From: an uncultured Eubacterium sp.
Lineage (GTDB): Bacteria > Bacillota > Clostridia > Lachnospirales > Lachnospiraceae
DNA length: 23,694 bases
Direction: 5' to 3'
Assembly (NCBI GenBank): GCA_934358495.1
Contig: CAKRKO010000038.1
Location: 1-23,694 of the forward strand
In this document: piece by piece, positions 13,653 to 21,585 of the stretch
Layout: every line of letters starts with the position of its first letter
How positions within the stretch are numbered: the first letter of the stretch is position 1
Translations under genes and position numbers: made by a program
The notes under the pieces: generated by a model
What the model was told of the DNA's origin: nothing
Database searches by the model: none
What the model saw: only the letters and a program-made list of their open reading frames with translations

Positions 13653-14825
13653 CTACTGTGGCATATAGACTTCATAAGTCACTGTATTGTCCGCATTTAA
13701 TGTATATACATTTAATCGTACGCTGTCAAGACTGTCCCCACTTTCAATGCCTGAAATTCTCTTTTCACCAATTTTCAAATTGTCTGTTGTAATCGTTCCC
13801 TTTCCACCTTCACTGTTTTCATAGGCAATTGTGTTATCTTCCTTTATCGGAAGTGTCTGCGTTTCTACCAGTTTTGCATGCGCAGTCAGAAATGCATCTG
13901 CATCCTCTGCCTGAATTGCCTCAGCAATAAAATCACTGATTTCCGGATTATCACTGATTGTCTCAGCAGCATCTTTGATACCTGTTTTATCCACTTCTTC
14001 TGTTTTAACCTTCTCTTGCATTTCCTTAATCCGTTTATTTGCTACTGTCGGATCTGCCTTTGCGGTATCCAGTGGAAGGTCAAACAGCGCATTTGTTCCA
14101 TAGTAATCCCCCGTTTTCTGATATACACCCGTTTCTTTGTCCATTGTAAATGCCCGGCATTCATCTCCAAATGCGTCCACAACACCAATCTGTACACCCC
14201 GGTCCGAAAATATTTCCAGATCGTCACATTCTATCAGTTCATATAAAATACCATCTTTTTCAAACCAGCAAAGCCCTGTATCCAGCGTTCCGTTATTTGC
14301 TGTCTTCCAGTTCACACCGTTGATCAGCGGTGACACACAAAGGTTTTTATTCTCTATTTGCTGTCCATCTGTACGTGAAATTGCCAGTGCAGCATAAGTT
14401 TTTGTCTGTCTCAACTGATTTTGTACGGTGTCTGTCACATACGCAGATAAATCTGTTCCGGATACCAGTCCCAGCAAACGAATTTCATATCCATTACTGG
14501 TCTGCATTTCATTTACCGTCACCGCATCTTTGCTCTCAAATGCTTTTGTCAGCGCATTGGATGTCCCACTGATCTCTGTAGCCATCTGAGCCGGTGTCAG
14601 ATAATGATATGCCGCAAATCCAGTCACACCACCTGCTGTGAGAATGCAGGCCGCCACTGCCGCTGCTGTTATTTTTTTCATTCCTTTTATACCGCAAATA
14701 CTTTGTTTCTTCATTGACCATTTCTCCTTTGAACATGTTTCCAGAATTTGACGATTCAATTCCGGATTCGGTTCTGATTGAGGTTTCAACTGATCAAATA
14801 ATAATGTATCCAATTTATCATGCAT
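13653..14825 (-). CDS. Anti-sigma factor-like membrane protein (DUF4179-like)
   Basis: A 390-residue protein with a short cytoplasmic N-terminus (about 1-48), a single transmembrane segment near 51-72 (ITAAAVAACILTAGGVTGFA) and a large extracytoplasmic part with no recognised catalytic motif. The gene start overlaps the end of the ECF sigma factor gene by 8 bp, the standard arrangement for a sigma/anti-sigma pair. The architecture fits Firmicute anti-sigma proteins of the DUF4179 type, where the N-terminal tail holds the sigma factor at the membrane until a signal arrives. Family assignment rests on layout and general resemblance. The inducing signal is unknown. No strong terminator follows. 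Confidence 0.72.
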   Translation of the reverse strand: MHDKLDTLLFDQLKPQSEPNPELNRQILETCSKEKWSMKKQSICGIKGMKKITAAAVAACILTAGGVTGFAAYHYLTPAQMATEISGTSNALTKAFESKDAVTVNEMQTSNGYEIRLLGLVSGTDLSAYVTDTVQNQLRQTKTYAALAISRTDGQQIENKNLCVSPLINGVNWKTANNGTLDTGLCWFEKDGILYELIECDDLEIFSDRGVQIGVVDAFGDECRAFTMDKETGVYQKTGDYYGTNALFDLPLDTAKADPTVANKRIKEMQEKVKTEEVDKTGIKDAAETISDNPEISDFIAEAIQAEDADAFLTAHAKLVETQTLPIKEDNTIAYENSEGGKGTITTDNLKIGEKRISGIESGDSLDSVRLNVYTLNADNTVTYEVYMPQ

Positions 14826-15342
14826 GGATATATACCTCCAATTCCTGACCTAATTTTTTTCTTGCCGCAGCAAGTCTGCTCTTTACGGTTCCCTGTGGAA
14901 TTGAAAGAATTTTCGCAATCTGTTCCACGGACAATTCTTCCATATAATACAACATTACAACTATCTGATATTTTTCTGACAGTCTGCTAACTGCCCTTTC
15001 CACTTCCTGCTTCCGCTCTTTCTGCAGGCAAATTGTCAGTGAATCCTCTGCCATATCTCCACCACCAGTCCCTGCCTCTTCCACAAGCTGCTCTGTGGGA
15101 GCAATCCTGCTGCGCCAGGCAATCTTGCGTTTCTGATTTTTCCAGATGCGTATCACAACAGATAAAATATAGTTTTTGACCGTTGCACTGTTTTCAATTT
15201 TTTCCGTATTGCGTGTAATTGTAAGCCAGGTTTCCTGATACAGTTCCTCTGCCCTGTCCTGGTCCTTTGTCAGATATACGCAAAAAGAATATATTTCTGT
15301 TCCGTAGTGAGCAATTACCTGCTCCAGTTGTTGAATCGTCAT
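14818..15342 (-). CDS. ECF-type RNA polymerase sigma factor
   Basis: A sigma-70 family protein of 174 residues from the ATG at 15342. Region 2 is visible as HYGTEIYSFCVYLTKDQDRAEELYQETWL, and region 4 as LSEKYQIVVMLYYMEELSVE, then QIAKILSIPQGTVKSRLAAARKKL. There is no region 1 or 3, typical for extracytoplasmic-function sigma factors. A GTG at 15411 would add 23 lysine/threonine-rich residues with no family match and lacks a ribosome binding site, so the ATG is preferred although its own site (AGAAAGAAA) is weak. The overlapping downstream gene is the likely anti-sigma. The target regulon is not visible here. Confidence 0.9.
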   Translation of the reverse strand: MTIQQLEQVIAHYGTEIYSFCVYLTKDQDRAEELYQETWLTITRNTEKIENSATVKNYILSVVIRIWKNQKRKIAWRSRIAPTEQLVEEAGTGGGDMAEDSLTICLQKERKQEVERAVSRLSEKYQIVVMLYYMEELSVEQIAKILSIPQGTVKSRLAAARKKLGQELEVYIHA

Positions 15343-15486
15343 TGTTACAATTTCTTTCTGTTTTTGTTTCCGTGTACACGTTCGAAGAGACGTTTTTGTT
15401 TTGTCCTTCACTTATACATTGTAATAACTTTCTCTACGGTTCACTTCTTTTTAGGCTTGTGTGCATGCGTAGCACGCGGTGTTGTA

Positions 15487-15543
15487 GTGTAAATGGAACA
15501 AAGATGGAGAAACATTGGAATTTTTCCATCTTGTTCCTTACAC
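15487..15543 (-). terminator. Long imperfect hairpin at the end of the asparaginase gene
   Basis: Arms 15487-15508 and 15525-15543 pair over about 19 bp with two small bulges (GGAACAA/TTGTTCC and GATGGA/TCCATC blocks) and enclose the asparaginase stop codon. It is placed as a terminator, but no clear T tract follows on the minus strand. Confidence 0.5.
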
Positions 15544-16587
15544 AGACAAACATGAATTGGCAGGTAAGAATTCTCCTTCCATGCGTTTCGTAAACAGAAT
15601 ATCATGATTCACCAGCCGGTAAAAATCCCGTTTCATCTCCTCAAAGGTCTGATCTCCCATTCCCATGATCCACATCATTTTTGTAATGGTTGCTTCCAGT
15701 GTCATATCATAAGCTTCCAAAATTTTGAAATCCAGTTTCACCTTTTTACCTACCTCATACACAGTCATATTACTGCCTTCATTGGCCACCTGCGTCGTCA
15801 TGACAAGGATTTTCCCCTTATCTTTCCATTTATTCATCTGCGCATAAAACTCATCCAGCAGTGACTCCGGAATTCCACCCACACCAAAACTTTCCACCAC
15901 CAGGCAGTCGTACCTTTCAAACAGATACGGAAGAATATCCGGCTGCATGCCTGGAATCAGCTTCAACACATAGACGCTGTTTTTCATCTCATAGTAGAAC
16001 CGTACCGGTCCGGTATATGGCATTTCTGTGATATAGCGCACGAGCATACCATCCTGGATCACCGCCTGATATGGAAAATTAATACTGCAAAATGCATTGT
16101 AGCTTTTTGCACGCTCTTTTCTGGCTCTTGTTCCGACAATGACTTTTCCGTCAAACACAATGTTGACATCCTGCGAATCGTTATCAGATGCATAGATGAA
16201 ACTGTCCAGCAAGTTTGTTTTTGCATCTGTCACATCCATCTCAATCGGCTTTTGTGCTCCGGTAATAACAATTGGTTTTCTGGAATTCTGGATCATATAA
16301 GACAGCGCAGCTGCTGTGTACGCCAGCGTATCCGTACCATGACAGATGACAAATCCGTCATACTTGTCATAATTTTCCTGCACGGTCTTTGCCAGCAGTT
16401 TCCAGTGCTCCGGTGTCACATTCGTGCTGTCCAGATTGCACACTTGCAGGGAATCTACCTCACAGATTTTGCTGACTGCCGGAATATAATTTAAAATATC
16501 TTCTGTGGAAAGGCCAGGCGCCAGTCCGTATTCTGTCTGCTTGGAGGCAATGGTGCCTCCGGTTCCTATCATCAATATATTTTTCAT
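15538..16587 (-). CDS. ansA: Type I L-asparaginase
   Basis: A 349-residue cytoplasmic amidohydrolase that splits L-asparagine to aspartate and ammonia. The first catalytic Thr is Thr12 in MIGTGGTIAS, and the second lies in the CHGTDTLAYTAA block (Thr85-Asp86). ITGAQKPIEMDVTDAKTNLL provides the lysine of the second triad. There is no signal peptide, which fits type I rather than the periplasmic type II enzyme; the length also fits. The ATG at 16587 follows AAAGGA by 7 nt. It appears monocistronic, between the sigma-factor operon and pdxR. Confidence 0.93.
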   Translation of the reverse strand: MKNILMIGTGGTIASKQTEYGLAPGLSTEDILNYIPAVSKICEVDSLQVCNLDSTNVTPEHWKLLAKTVQENYDKYDGFVICHGTDTLAYTAAALSYMIQNSRKPIVITGAQKPIEMDVTDAKTNLLDSFIYASDNDSQDVNIVFDGKVIVGTRARKERAKSYNAFCSINFPYQAVIQDGMLVRYITEMPYTGPVRFYYEMKNSVYVLKLIPGMQPDILPYLFERYDCLVVESFGVGGIPESLLDEFYAQMNKWKDKGKILVMTTQVANEGSNMTVYEVGKKVKLDFKILEAYDMTLEATITKMMWIMGMGDQTFEEMKRDFYRLVNHDILFTKRMEGEFLPANSCLSV

Positions 16588-16679
16588 CGTTGTTCCTTTT
16601 ACTTCTCTTATTATGTATTTTCTTCTAATTTATCCCATTATAAATCACACGTCATTATCGTATTCATCCGTAATGAAGC

Positions 16680-16699
16680 AAATCTGCTGCTACAGATTT
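16680..16699. terminator. Short hairpin after pdxR
   Basis: AAATCTG (16680-16686) and CAGATTT (16693-16699) form a 7-bp stem with a 6-nt loop, 10 bp past the pdxR stop. The T run lies on the plus-strand side, so its value as a minus-strand terminator is doubtful. Confidence 0.35.
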
Positions 16700-16708
16700 T
16701 TTATAAAA

Positions 16709-18109
16709 TCATTCTGACAACAGCTGACTGATCCTTTCACAGGCTGCCGGTATCTTTTCCAAATCTACGCTGGAATAATTAATGATAAAATAATGCTCCC
16801 GGCTATTTTCTGCTGTCAGGAAGTATTCTGACAACGGACGCATTTTTATTCCCTGCTGCTTCAACTGTTCCGAAAGGCACTGATCTGACAATTCGGTCTG
16901 CAAATGCAGCAGAAAATGTAATCCTGAATCATTTTCAATAATCTGGCATTTTTCCTTCAGGGAGCTTTGCTCGATTGCCTCAATCAGCCTTTTTCGCTGC
17001 CTGCTGTAAAAAAGCCGCATCCGGTTGATATGCTTTTCAAAATACCCCTGATCTATAAAGGCTGCCAGCGTATACTGCTCAAAATTTGACACCGTACAGG
17101 AATAAAAAGAAAGCTGCCTGTAAAATTGATTCGCCAGATGCACCGGCAGGATCATATAACTGATACGGATCGTCGGGGTCAATGATTTAGAAAACGTATT
17201 CATATATATTACTTTTTCACAGGCATCCATACTGAATAACGTTGGCAAAGGCTTCCCATTTGGACGGAATTCACTGTCATAATCATCCTCTATGATATAA
17301 CGCCCGTTTTTTTCATTGGCCCAGGCCAATACTTCATACCTTCGGTGCGCGGGCATGGTAATCCCGGTGGGAAAATGATGACCCGGGCTGATATGTGCAA
17401 TGTCAGCTCCTGATTTTCGCAGCCCTTCTACAGTAATGCCATCCTCATCCATATCTGCATAGCGACAAATGATCTGATGCTGCTGATAAATCTGTACCAG
17501 TTTTTTATATCCCGGATTTTCAATACAATATTCCCTGTCATTTCCAAGCAGCTGCACCAGCATACCATACAAATACTCGGTTCCGGCTCCCATAACGATC
17601 TGATTTGCATCCACCAACATCCCCCGGAAAGACTTCAGATACTCTGCAATGGCTTTTCTCAACTCATAAATTCCGCCTGTGGGAGAAACTTTCATCAGCT
17701 CCCTGCTGCGAGTGGACATTGCTTCCCTCAGTAGTTTCGCCCAGACAGAAAACGGAAAACGTTCCGAATCTACCTTATTTCCAGACAGATCAATGTCATA
17801 TCTCACCGGTTCCGCCGGCACATGAATGTCCAGTGAAATATGACTTTCCTTCGGAATCCGGTTCATCCCTTCGATATCCGACACATAATACCCCTTCTTT
17901 GGAATGGTATAGATATAGCCTTCACTGATCAACTGGTCATAAGCATTCTGGATCGTTATGGTACTAATGCCATTGTGCGTCGCAAAGGTCCGCTTGGATG
18001 GCAGTTTCTCCCCCGGCTGTAAAACCCCCGTTATAATATCGTGTTTCATACATTGATACACCTGCTCATAAAGCGGTACATCATTATGTTCAAAGACATA
18101 CGTCAGCAT
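16709..18109 (-). CDS. pdxR: MocR/GntR-type regulator of pyridoxal phosphate synthesis
   Basis: A 466-residue fusion of a winged-helix GntR domain and an inactive-type fold I aminotransferase domain. Residues 8-78 show the GntR signature (VPLYEQVYQCMKHDIITG, LPSKRTFATHNGISTITIQN). The aminotransferase part shows ISPGHHFPTG, EDDYDSEFR and the PLP-binding Lys308 in MNTFSKSLTPTIRISYM. Members beside pdxST sense PLP and activate the synthase genes, usually repressing themselves. The divergent layout with pdxS here, and direct repeats in the shared 162-bp gap, match that role. The ATG at 18109 follows AGGAGGAG. Gene identity as PdxR rather than another MocR rests mainly on this context. Confidence 0.9.
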   Translation of the reverse strand: MLTYVFEHNDVPLYEQVYQCMKHDIITGVLQPGEKLPSKRTFATHNGISTITIQNAYDQLISEGYIYTIPKKGYYVSDIEGMNRIPKESHISLDIHVPAEPVRYDIDLSGNKVDSERFPFSVWAKLLREAMSTRSRELMKVSPTGGIYELRKAIAEYLKSFRGMLVDANQIVMGAGTEYLYGMLVQLLGNDREYCIENPGYKKLVQIYQQHQIICRYADMDEDGITVEGLRKSGADIAHISPGHHFPTGITMPAHRRYEVLAWANEKNGRYIIEDDYDSEFRPNGKPLPTLFSMDACEKVIYMNTFSKSLTPTIRISYMILPVHLANQFYRQLSFYSCTVSNFEQYTLAAFIDQGYFEKHINRMRLFYSRQRKRLIEAIEQSSLKEKCQIIENDSGLHFLLHLQTELSDQCLSEQLKQQGIKMRPLSEYFLTAENSREHYFIINYSSVDLEKIPAACERISQLLSE

Positions 18110-18143
18110 AGCTTCTCCTCCTGTCTGACATCTGTTTTTTAAT

Positions 18144-18183
18144 CAGTTTGATTATTTTTTTATAACCAGTTCCATTATATAAT
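18144..18183 (+). promoter_or_regulatory. pdxST promoter with direct repeats, likely PdxR sites
   Basis: A perfect -10 box TATAAT (18178-18183) has no good -35 box at the right distance (only a T run), as expected for an activator-dependent promoter. Two direct repeats lie just upstream, CAGTTTGATTA (18144-18154) and CAGTTCCATTA (18167-18177). They match at 9 of 11 positions and are 23 bp apart. MocR regulators typically bind direct repeats, so PdxR is the expected binder. Confidence 0.6.
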
Positions 18184-18271
18184 AGGCATCAGCAAATAGC
18201 AATCACAACGATCACAGACTGTACGGATTGCAGAAATAAAAAACTATTTAAAATGTATGGAGGATTTACAA

Positions 18272-19147
18272 ATGGACAAAAAACAGTATGAATTAAACAA
18301 AGGACTTGCACAGATGTTAAAAGGCGGTGTCATCATGGATGTTACCACACCGGAGCAGGCAAAGATCGCAGAAGCAGCCGGTGCCTGCGCTGTCATGGCT
18401 CTGGAGCGTATCCCGGCAGATATCCGCGCAGCCGGTGGTGTTTCCCGTATGAGTGACCCGAAAATGATCAAAGGGATCCAGGAAGCTGTCAGCATTCCGG
18501 TCATGGCGAAATGCCGTATCGGGCATTTCGTAGAGGCACAGCTGCTGCAGGCTATCGAGATTGATTACATTGATGAATCCGAAGTTCTGTCTCCTGCAGA
18601 TGATGTATATCATATTGATAAGACACAGTTCCAGGTTCCTTTCGTCTGTGGCGCGAGAGATCTCGGGGAAGCACTCCGCCGCATTAATGAAGGTGCCTCC
18701 ATGATCCGTACCAAAGGCGAGCCTGGTACAGGTGACGTCGTTCAGGCTGTCCGCCACATGCGGAAAATGAATGCTGATATCCGTCGCATCACTTCCATGC
18801 GCACAGATGAACTTTTCGAGGAAGCAAAACAGCTCCAGGTTCCATATGAACTGGTACTGTATGTACACGAAAACGGCAAACTTCCGGTCGTAAACTTTGC
18901 AGCCGGCGGCGTGGCAACTCCGGCTGATGCAGCTCTGATGATGCAGCTTGGTGCAGAAGGTGTCTTTGTCGGCTCCGGAATCTTCAAATCCGGCAATCCG
19001 GCAAAGCGTGCATCTGCGATCGTTCAGGCTGTTACTAACTACACCGATGCAAAACTGATCGCAGAACTGTCCGAAGATCTCGGCGAAGCAATGGTTGGCA
19101 TTAATCCGAGCGAAATTCAGATCATTATGGAAGAACGGGGTAAATAG
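18272..19147 (+). CDS. pdxS: Pyridoxal 5'-phosphate synthase subunit PdxS
   Basis: A 291-residue (beta/alpha)8-barrel subunit that makes PLP from ribose 5-phosphate, glyceraldehyde 3-phosphate and ammonia in the DXP-independent route. Catalytic residues are in place: Asp23 in VIMDVTTPEQAKIAEAAGA, Lys80 in VMAKCRIGHF and Lys148 in MIRTKGEPGTGD; the phosphate-binding loop is in GAEGVFVGSGIFKS. The ATG at 18272 is chosen because GGAGGA lies 7 nt upstream; the earlier ATG at 18257 overlaps that ribosome binding site. It is followed after 2 bp by pdxT and diverges from pdxR. Confidence 0.97.
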   Translation: MDKKQYELNKGLAQMLKGGVIMDVTTPEQAKIAEAAGACAVMALERIPADIRAAGGVSRMSDPKMIKGIQEAVSIPVMAKCRIGHFVEAQLLQAIEIDYIDESEVLSPADDVYHIDKTQFQVPFVCGARDLGEALRRINEGASMIRTKGEPGTGDVVQAVRHMRKMNADIRRITSMRTDELFEEAKQLQVPYELVLYVHENGKLPVVNFAAGGVATPADAALMMQLGAEGVFVGSGIFKSGNPAKRASAIVQAVTNYTDAKLIAELSEDLGEAMVGINPSEIQIIMEERGK

Positions 19148-19149
19148 AA

Positions 19150-19821
19150 ATGACCATCGGCGTACTTGCCGTTCAGGGAGCATTCATCGAACATGAACAC
19201 ATGTTAGAAAACCTTGATATTCCCTGTATCGAAATAAGAAAAAAAGAAGATTTGTCCAATATTGACGGTATCATTCTCCCTGGCGGCGAAAGCACCGTTC
19301 AGGGACAGTTGCTGGATAAATTAAATATGAAAGAAACACTAAAAACTATGATTTCTGATGGTCTTCCGGTATTGGCTACCTGCGCAGGTCTGATCCTGCT
19401 GGCGGAACATATTGGTGAAAAAGAAGCGCCGCATCTCGGAACTATGCCGGTCACGGTCAGACGGAATGCCTACGGCAGGCAGCTTTCCAGTTTTATGACG
19501 ACTGCCGCTATCAAAGAAATCGGGGATTATCCGATGGTATTTATCCGTGCACCATATATTACAGAAATTGCTGAAAATGCATTCTCTGATTCCTTTTCAG
19601 CTCCTGACCATGCTGATGACACGGTTGCATCGAATAAAGATACCATTGTTCCAATGGAAGGTGTAAAAATTCTGTCTGAGATTGACGGACACATTGTAGC
19701 TGCCCAGTACCAAAATCAGATTGGACTGGCCTTTCATCCGGAAATGACGGATGATACCAGAATTCATCAGTATTTTATTAATCTGGTGAACTCTTATCTT
19801 TCCAAAACAAAATCCGCATAA
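19150..19821 (+). CDS. pdxT: Pyridoxal 5'-phosphate synthase glutaminase subunit PdxT
   Basis: A 223-residue class I glutaminase that releases ammonia from glutamine and channels it to PdxS. It shows GVLAVQGAFIEH (4-15), LPGGEST (43-49), the nucleophile Cys78 in ATCAGLILLAE, and the His196-Pro-Glu198 triad in AFHPEM. PdxT is usually about 190-200 residues; here an acidic, Ser/Asp-rich stretch at about 146-170, before VKILSEIDGHIVAAQY, accounts for the extra length. It starts 2 bp after the pdxS stop, so the two are co-translated. A strong terminator follows at 19956-19990. Confidence 0.96.
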   Translation: MTIGVLAVQGAFIEHEHMLENLDIPCIEIRKKEDLSNIDGIILPGGESTVQGQLLDKLNMKETLKTMISDGLPVLATCAGLILLAEHIGEKEAPHLGTMPVTVRRNAYGRQLSSFMTTAAIKEIGDYPMVFIRAPYITEIAENAFSDSFSAPDHADDTVASNKDTIVPMEGVKILSEIDGHIVAAQYQNQIGLAFHPEMTDDTRIHQYFINLVNSYLSKTKSA

Positions 19822-19868
19822 TGCAGGAGTATATACCAAATGTGCTCTATAGGTGGTGAACAACAAGA

Positions 19869-19955
19869 GTGTAGACTTGCAAAGATGCACAGAAGAATAT
19901 GTCATACATTTCATGACGTGCATCTCGCAGCAAGAATGCCGAGGGCATTCTTGAA
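19869..19955. repeat. 87-bp structured intergenic repeat, copy B
   Basis: The reverse complement of the unit at 5005-5091, matching 84 of 87 positions, with the same sharp ends. Two of the three changes fall in the innermost palindrome and partly keep pairing through a G-U. The 10-bp hairpin (CAAGAATGCC/GGCATTCTTG) is identical. It sits 47 bp after pdxT and directly abuts the terminator, so it is transcribed in the pdxST 3' untranslated region. Confidence 0.85.
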
Positions 19956-19990
19956 CAGGGAAGGAATAAATGTTTCTTCCCTGCTTTTTT
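19956..19990 (+). terminator. Intrinsic terminator of pdxST
   Basis: CAGGGAAG (19956-19963) pairs perfectly with CTTCCCTG (19976-19983) over a 12-nt loop, followed by C and six T. This is a clear Rho-independent terminator. Confidence 0.85.
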
Positions 19991-20096
19991 CATTCTGTGT
20001 TATAATGTAGTAGAAATGCCAGAGACATTTCCCGATTTCAGTCACATCTCATTTCTGAGTATCGTGTACTAATACCACTATGAGGGGGAAACAAAA

Positions 20097-20741
20097 ATGT
20101 TTACAAAAGAAGACAATCAGATATTAGATCGAATTTTAAATGCACGCAAAACATGCCGCGCATTTTCAGGGGAAATCCCGACAGATGAGGAAATCAAAGA
20201 AGTTATTCAGGCCGGCTGCATTGCTCCTTTTGCTTCTATCGATTCAAAAGCAGTTGTACCATTCCGTCATTTCTTCGTTATCAAAAAAGATGATCCCAGA
20301 TTGGATCTGATCGACACACTTATCAGGGAGCAGAGCAAACTGGATCTTGAACAACGCATCAAAGAAGAAGAAACAGACACTTTTTTAAAAGAAAATGGCG
20401 CAGGTGTTCATAAATTATGGCAGCATGTTGCTGAATGTGGCGAAAGCACCTTTCCTAATCCACCATGTTTCATCATCGCTGCAGAATGGCGCGGTGCCAG
20501 ACGTGCAGAACGGCAGAGCCTGGCTCACATGATGCAGAATATGTGGATCAAAGCTACTGCATTGAATCTGGATTTTCAGATTATCTCTGTCACAGAAAAT
20601 ATGGTAGATAACCAGGCTTTTTGCGATATGCTTGGTCTTCCGACCGGAAAATATGGCTTCCTGTCCTGTGTACTCGGACATGCCAAAAATGAAGCTACCG
20701 CTCAACATCCAAGAGCAACTACTGAAATCCACTGGCTGTAA
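20097..20741 (+). CDS. Nitroreductase-family flavoprotein
   Basis: A 214-residue protein of the nitroreductase (NfsA/NfsB/FRP-like) superfamily, FMN-dependent enzymes that use NAD(P)H to reduce nitro compounds, quinones or enoates. The N-terminal ILNARKTCRAFSGEIPTDEEIKEVIQAG pattern is the family signature (RRSxRxF-type FMN contact, here RKTCRAF), and GLPTGKYGFLSCVLGHAKNE is the C-terminal FMN-side region. AERQSLAHMMQNMWIKATALNL is the middle helix. The ATG follows GAGGGGG. A TATAAT at 20001-20006 is a likely -10 box. It is monocistronic and convergent with the PII-like gene. Physiological substrate is unknown. Confidence 0.85.
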   Translation: MFTKEDNQILDRILNARKTCRAFSGEIPTDEEIKEVIQAGCIAPFASIDSKAVVPFRHFFVIKKDDPRLDLIDTLIREQSKLDLEQRIKEEETDTFLKENGAGVHKLWQHVAECGESTFPNPPCFIIAAEWRGARRAERQSLAHMMQNMWIKATALNLDFQIISVTENMVDNQAFCDMLGLPTGKYGFLSCVLGHAKNEATAQHPRATTEIHWL

Positions 20742-20806
20742 AATGTAAGACTGATCGATTTTAAATTTCTTTTCGTGCGAGTGCACATCGTTGGCACAAA
20801 GTGCTT

Positions 20807-20846
20807 TTGTTTGATAGGAAATTCAATCTGATTTCCTATCAAACAA
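20807..20846. terminator. Bidirectional hairpin between convergent genes
   Basis: TTGTTTGATAGGAAAT (20807-20822) and its exact complement (20831-20846) form a perfect 16-bp stem with an 8-nt loop between the nitroreductase gene and the convergent PII-like gene. T-rich sequence on either side is weak, but position and strength suggest shared termination. Confidence 0.65.
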
Positions 20847-20893
20847 GAATTTCAATATTTTTAGTACTCTCTGCCTTTCTGACTTGTTTTTCA

Positions 20894-21583
20894 TCAGATA
20901 CCAGCTACCGAATCTATTGGTAATGACATAACAATTCCCTGCGCTTCGCTGTGCATGCCACATTTTTCTCCAATACATTTCATAAGATTTACCTTGTTTG
21001 ATGACTCAACCAAAATTAAAACAATCTCTTTTTCATCCTGAACGCTGAGTCCCCAAAAACTGGTTGCTTCTTTGTTTCCTATACGCCGGCTACGAATTAC
21101 GGTGCCGCCTTTTACGCCTTCCGCACGCACCACTTCCATAACCTCCTCGCTGAAACCTCTGTTTACAATTGCTGCAACAAGTGTATATTTTGTTTCTGAC
21201 ATACCATTTTCTTCCTTTCCTGCTATATTCAGCAATTCTTTTCCTGTATTTCGGGCAAGAATGCGTAAAATCAGATTATTGGCTCCATTTAATGGTACCG
21301 TAAATGCAATACCACTGTTTGCTCTGTTTAATTGTAATTCGGAATTCAACTTATTTATGAGAATTTCTGATAAATTTTTCGGAATCATACTTATGAGAAC
21401 ACTTTTGTCAATGTTTCCAAGTCCAAGCAGATCCATAATCTCACTTGTAGCTGTTCCCTCTGCATGAAAGCGATATTGCAATGGCAATGCTCCCTTTCGA
21501 AACATTTCCGCAGCCTGGTCAGCAAGCTTTGGTGTGGCGATCAATACTAATAACTGAAAAGATACTTTTTTCTCTTTTTCCAT
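20894..21583 (-). CDS. Tandem PII-like (GlnB-fold) protein paired with a DUF1538 transporter
   Basis: A 229-residue protein made of two PII-like ferredoxin-fold domains: about 8-105 (FQLLVLIATPKLADQAAEMFRKG) and 128-225. The second has YTLVAAIVNRGFSEEVMEVV, then RAEGVKGGTVIRSRRIG, which closely follows the PII pattern around the T-loop and nucleotide pocket. Classic GlnB is about 112 residues, so this is a fused pair and lacks the uridylylated Tyr context. The gene starts 2 bp after the DUF1538 gene, pointing to a regulator of that membrane protein, as PII proteins regulate AmtB. The ligand is unknown. Confidence 0.8.
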   Translation of the reverse strand: MEKEKKVSFQLLVLIATPKLADQAAEMFRKGALPLQYRFHAEGTATSEIMDLLGLGNIDKSVLISMIPKNLSEILINKLNSELQLNRANSGIAFTVPLNGANNLILRILARNTGKELLNIAGKEENGMSETKYTLVAAIVNRGFSEEVMEVVRAEGVKGGTVIRSRRIGNKEATSFWGLSVQDEKEIVLILVESSNKVNLMKCIGEKCGMHSEAQGIVMSLPIDSVAGI

Positions 21584-21585
21584 TT

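Noticed and set aside
15343..15411. GTG start giving a longer ECF sigma factor
   Set aside because: The extra 23 residues are Lys/Thr rich with no family resemblance, and no ribosome binding site precedes the GTG.
18257..18271. Upstream ATG for pdxS
   Set aside because: That ATG overlaps the GGAGGA ribosome binding site that serves the ATG at 18272, and known PdxS proteins begin near the latter.
18317..19183. Open minus-strand frame of 288 codons opposite pdxS
   Set aside because: It is fully antisense to pdxS, has no ribosome binding site or recognisable domain, and its composition fits a shadow of the pdxS codon pattern.
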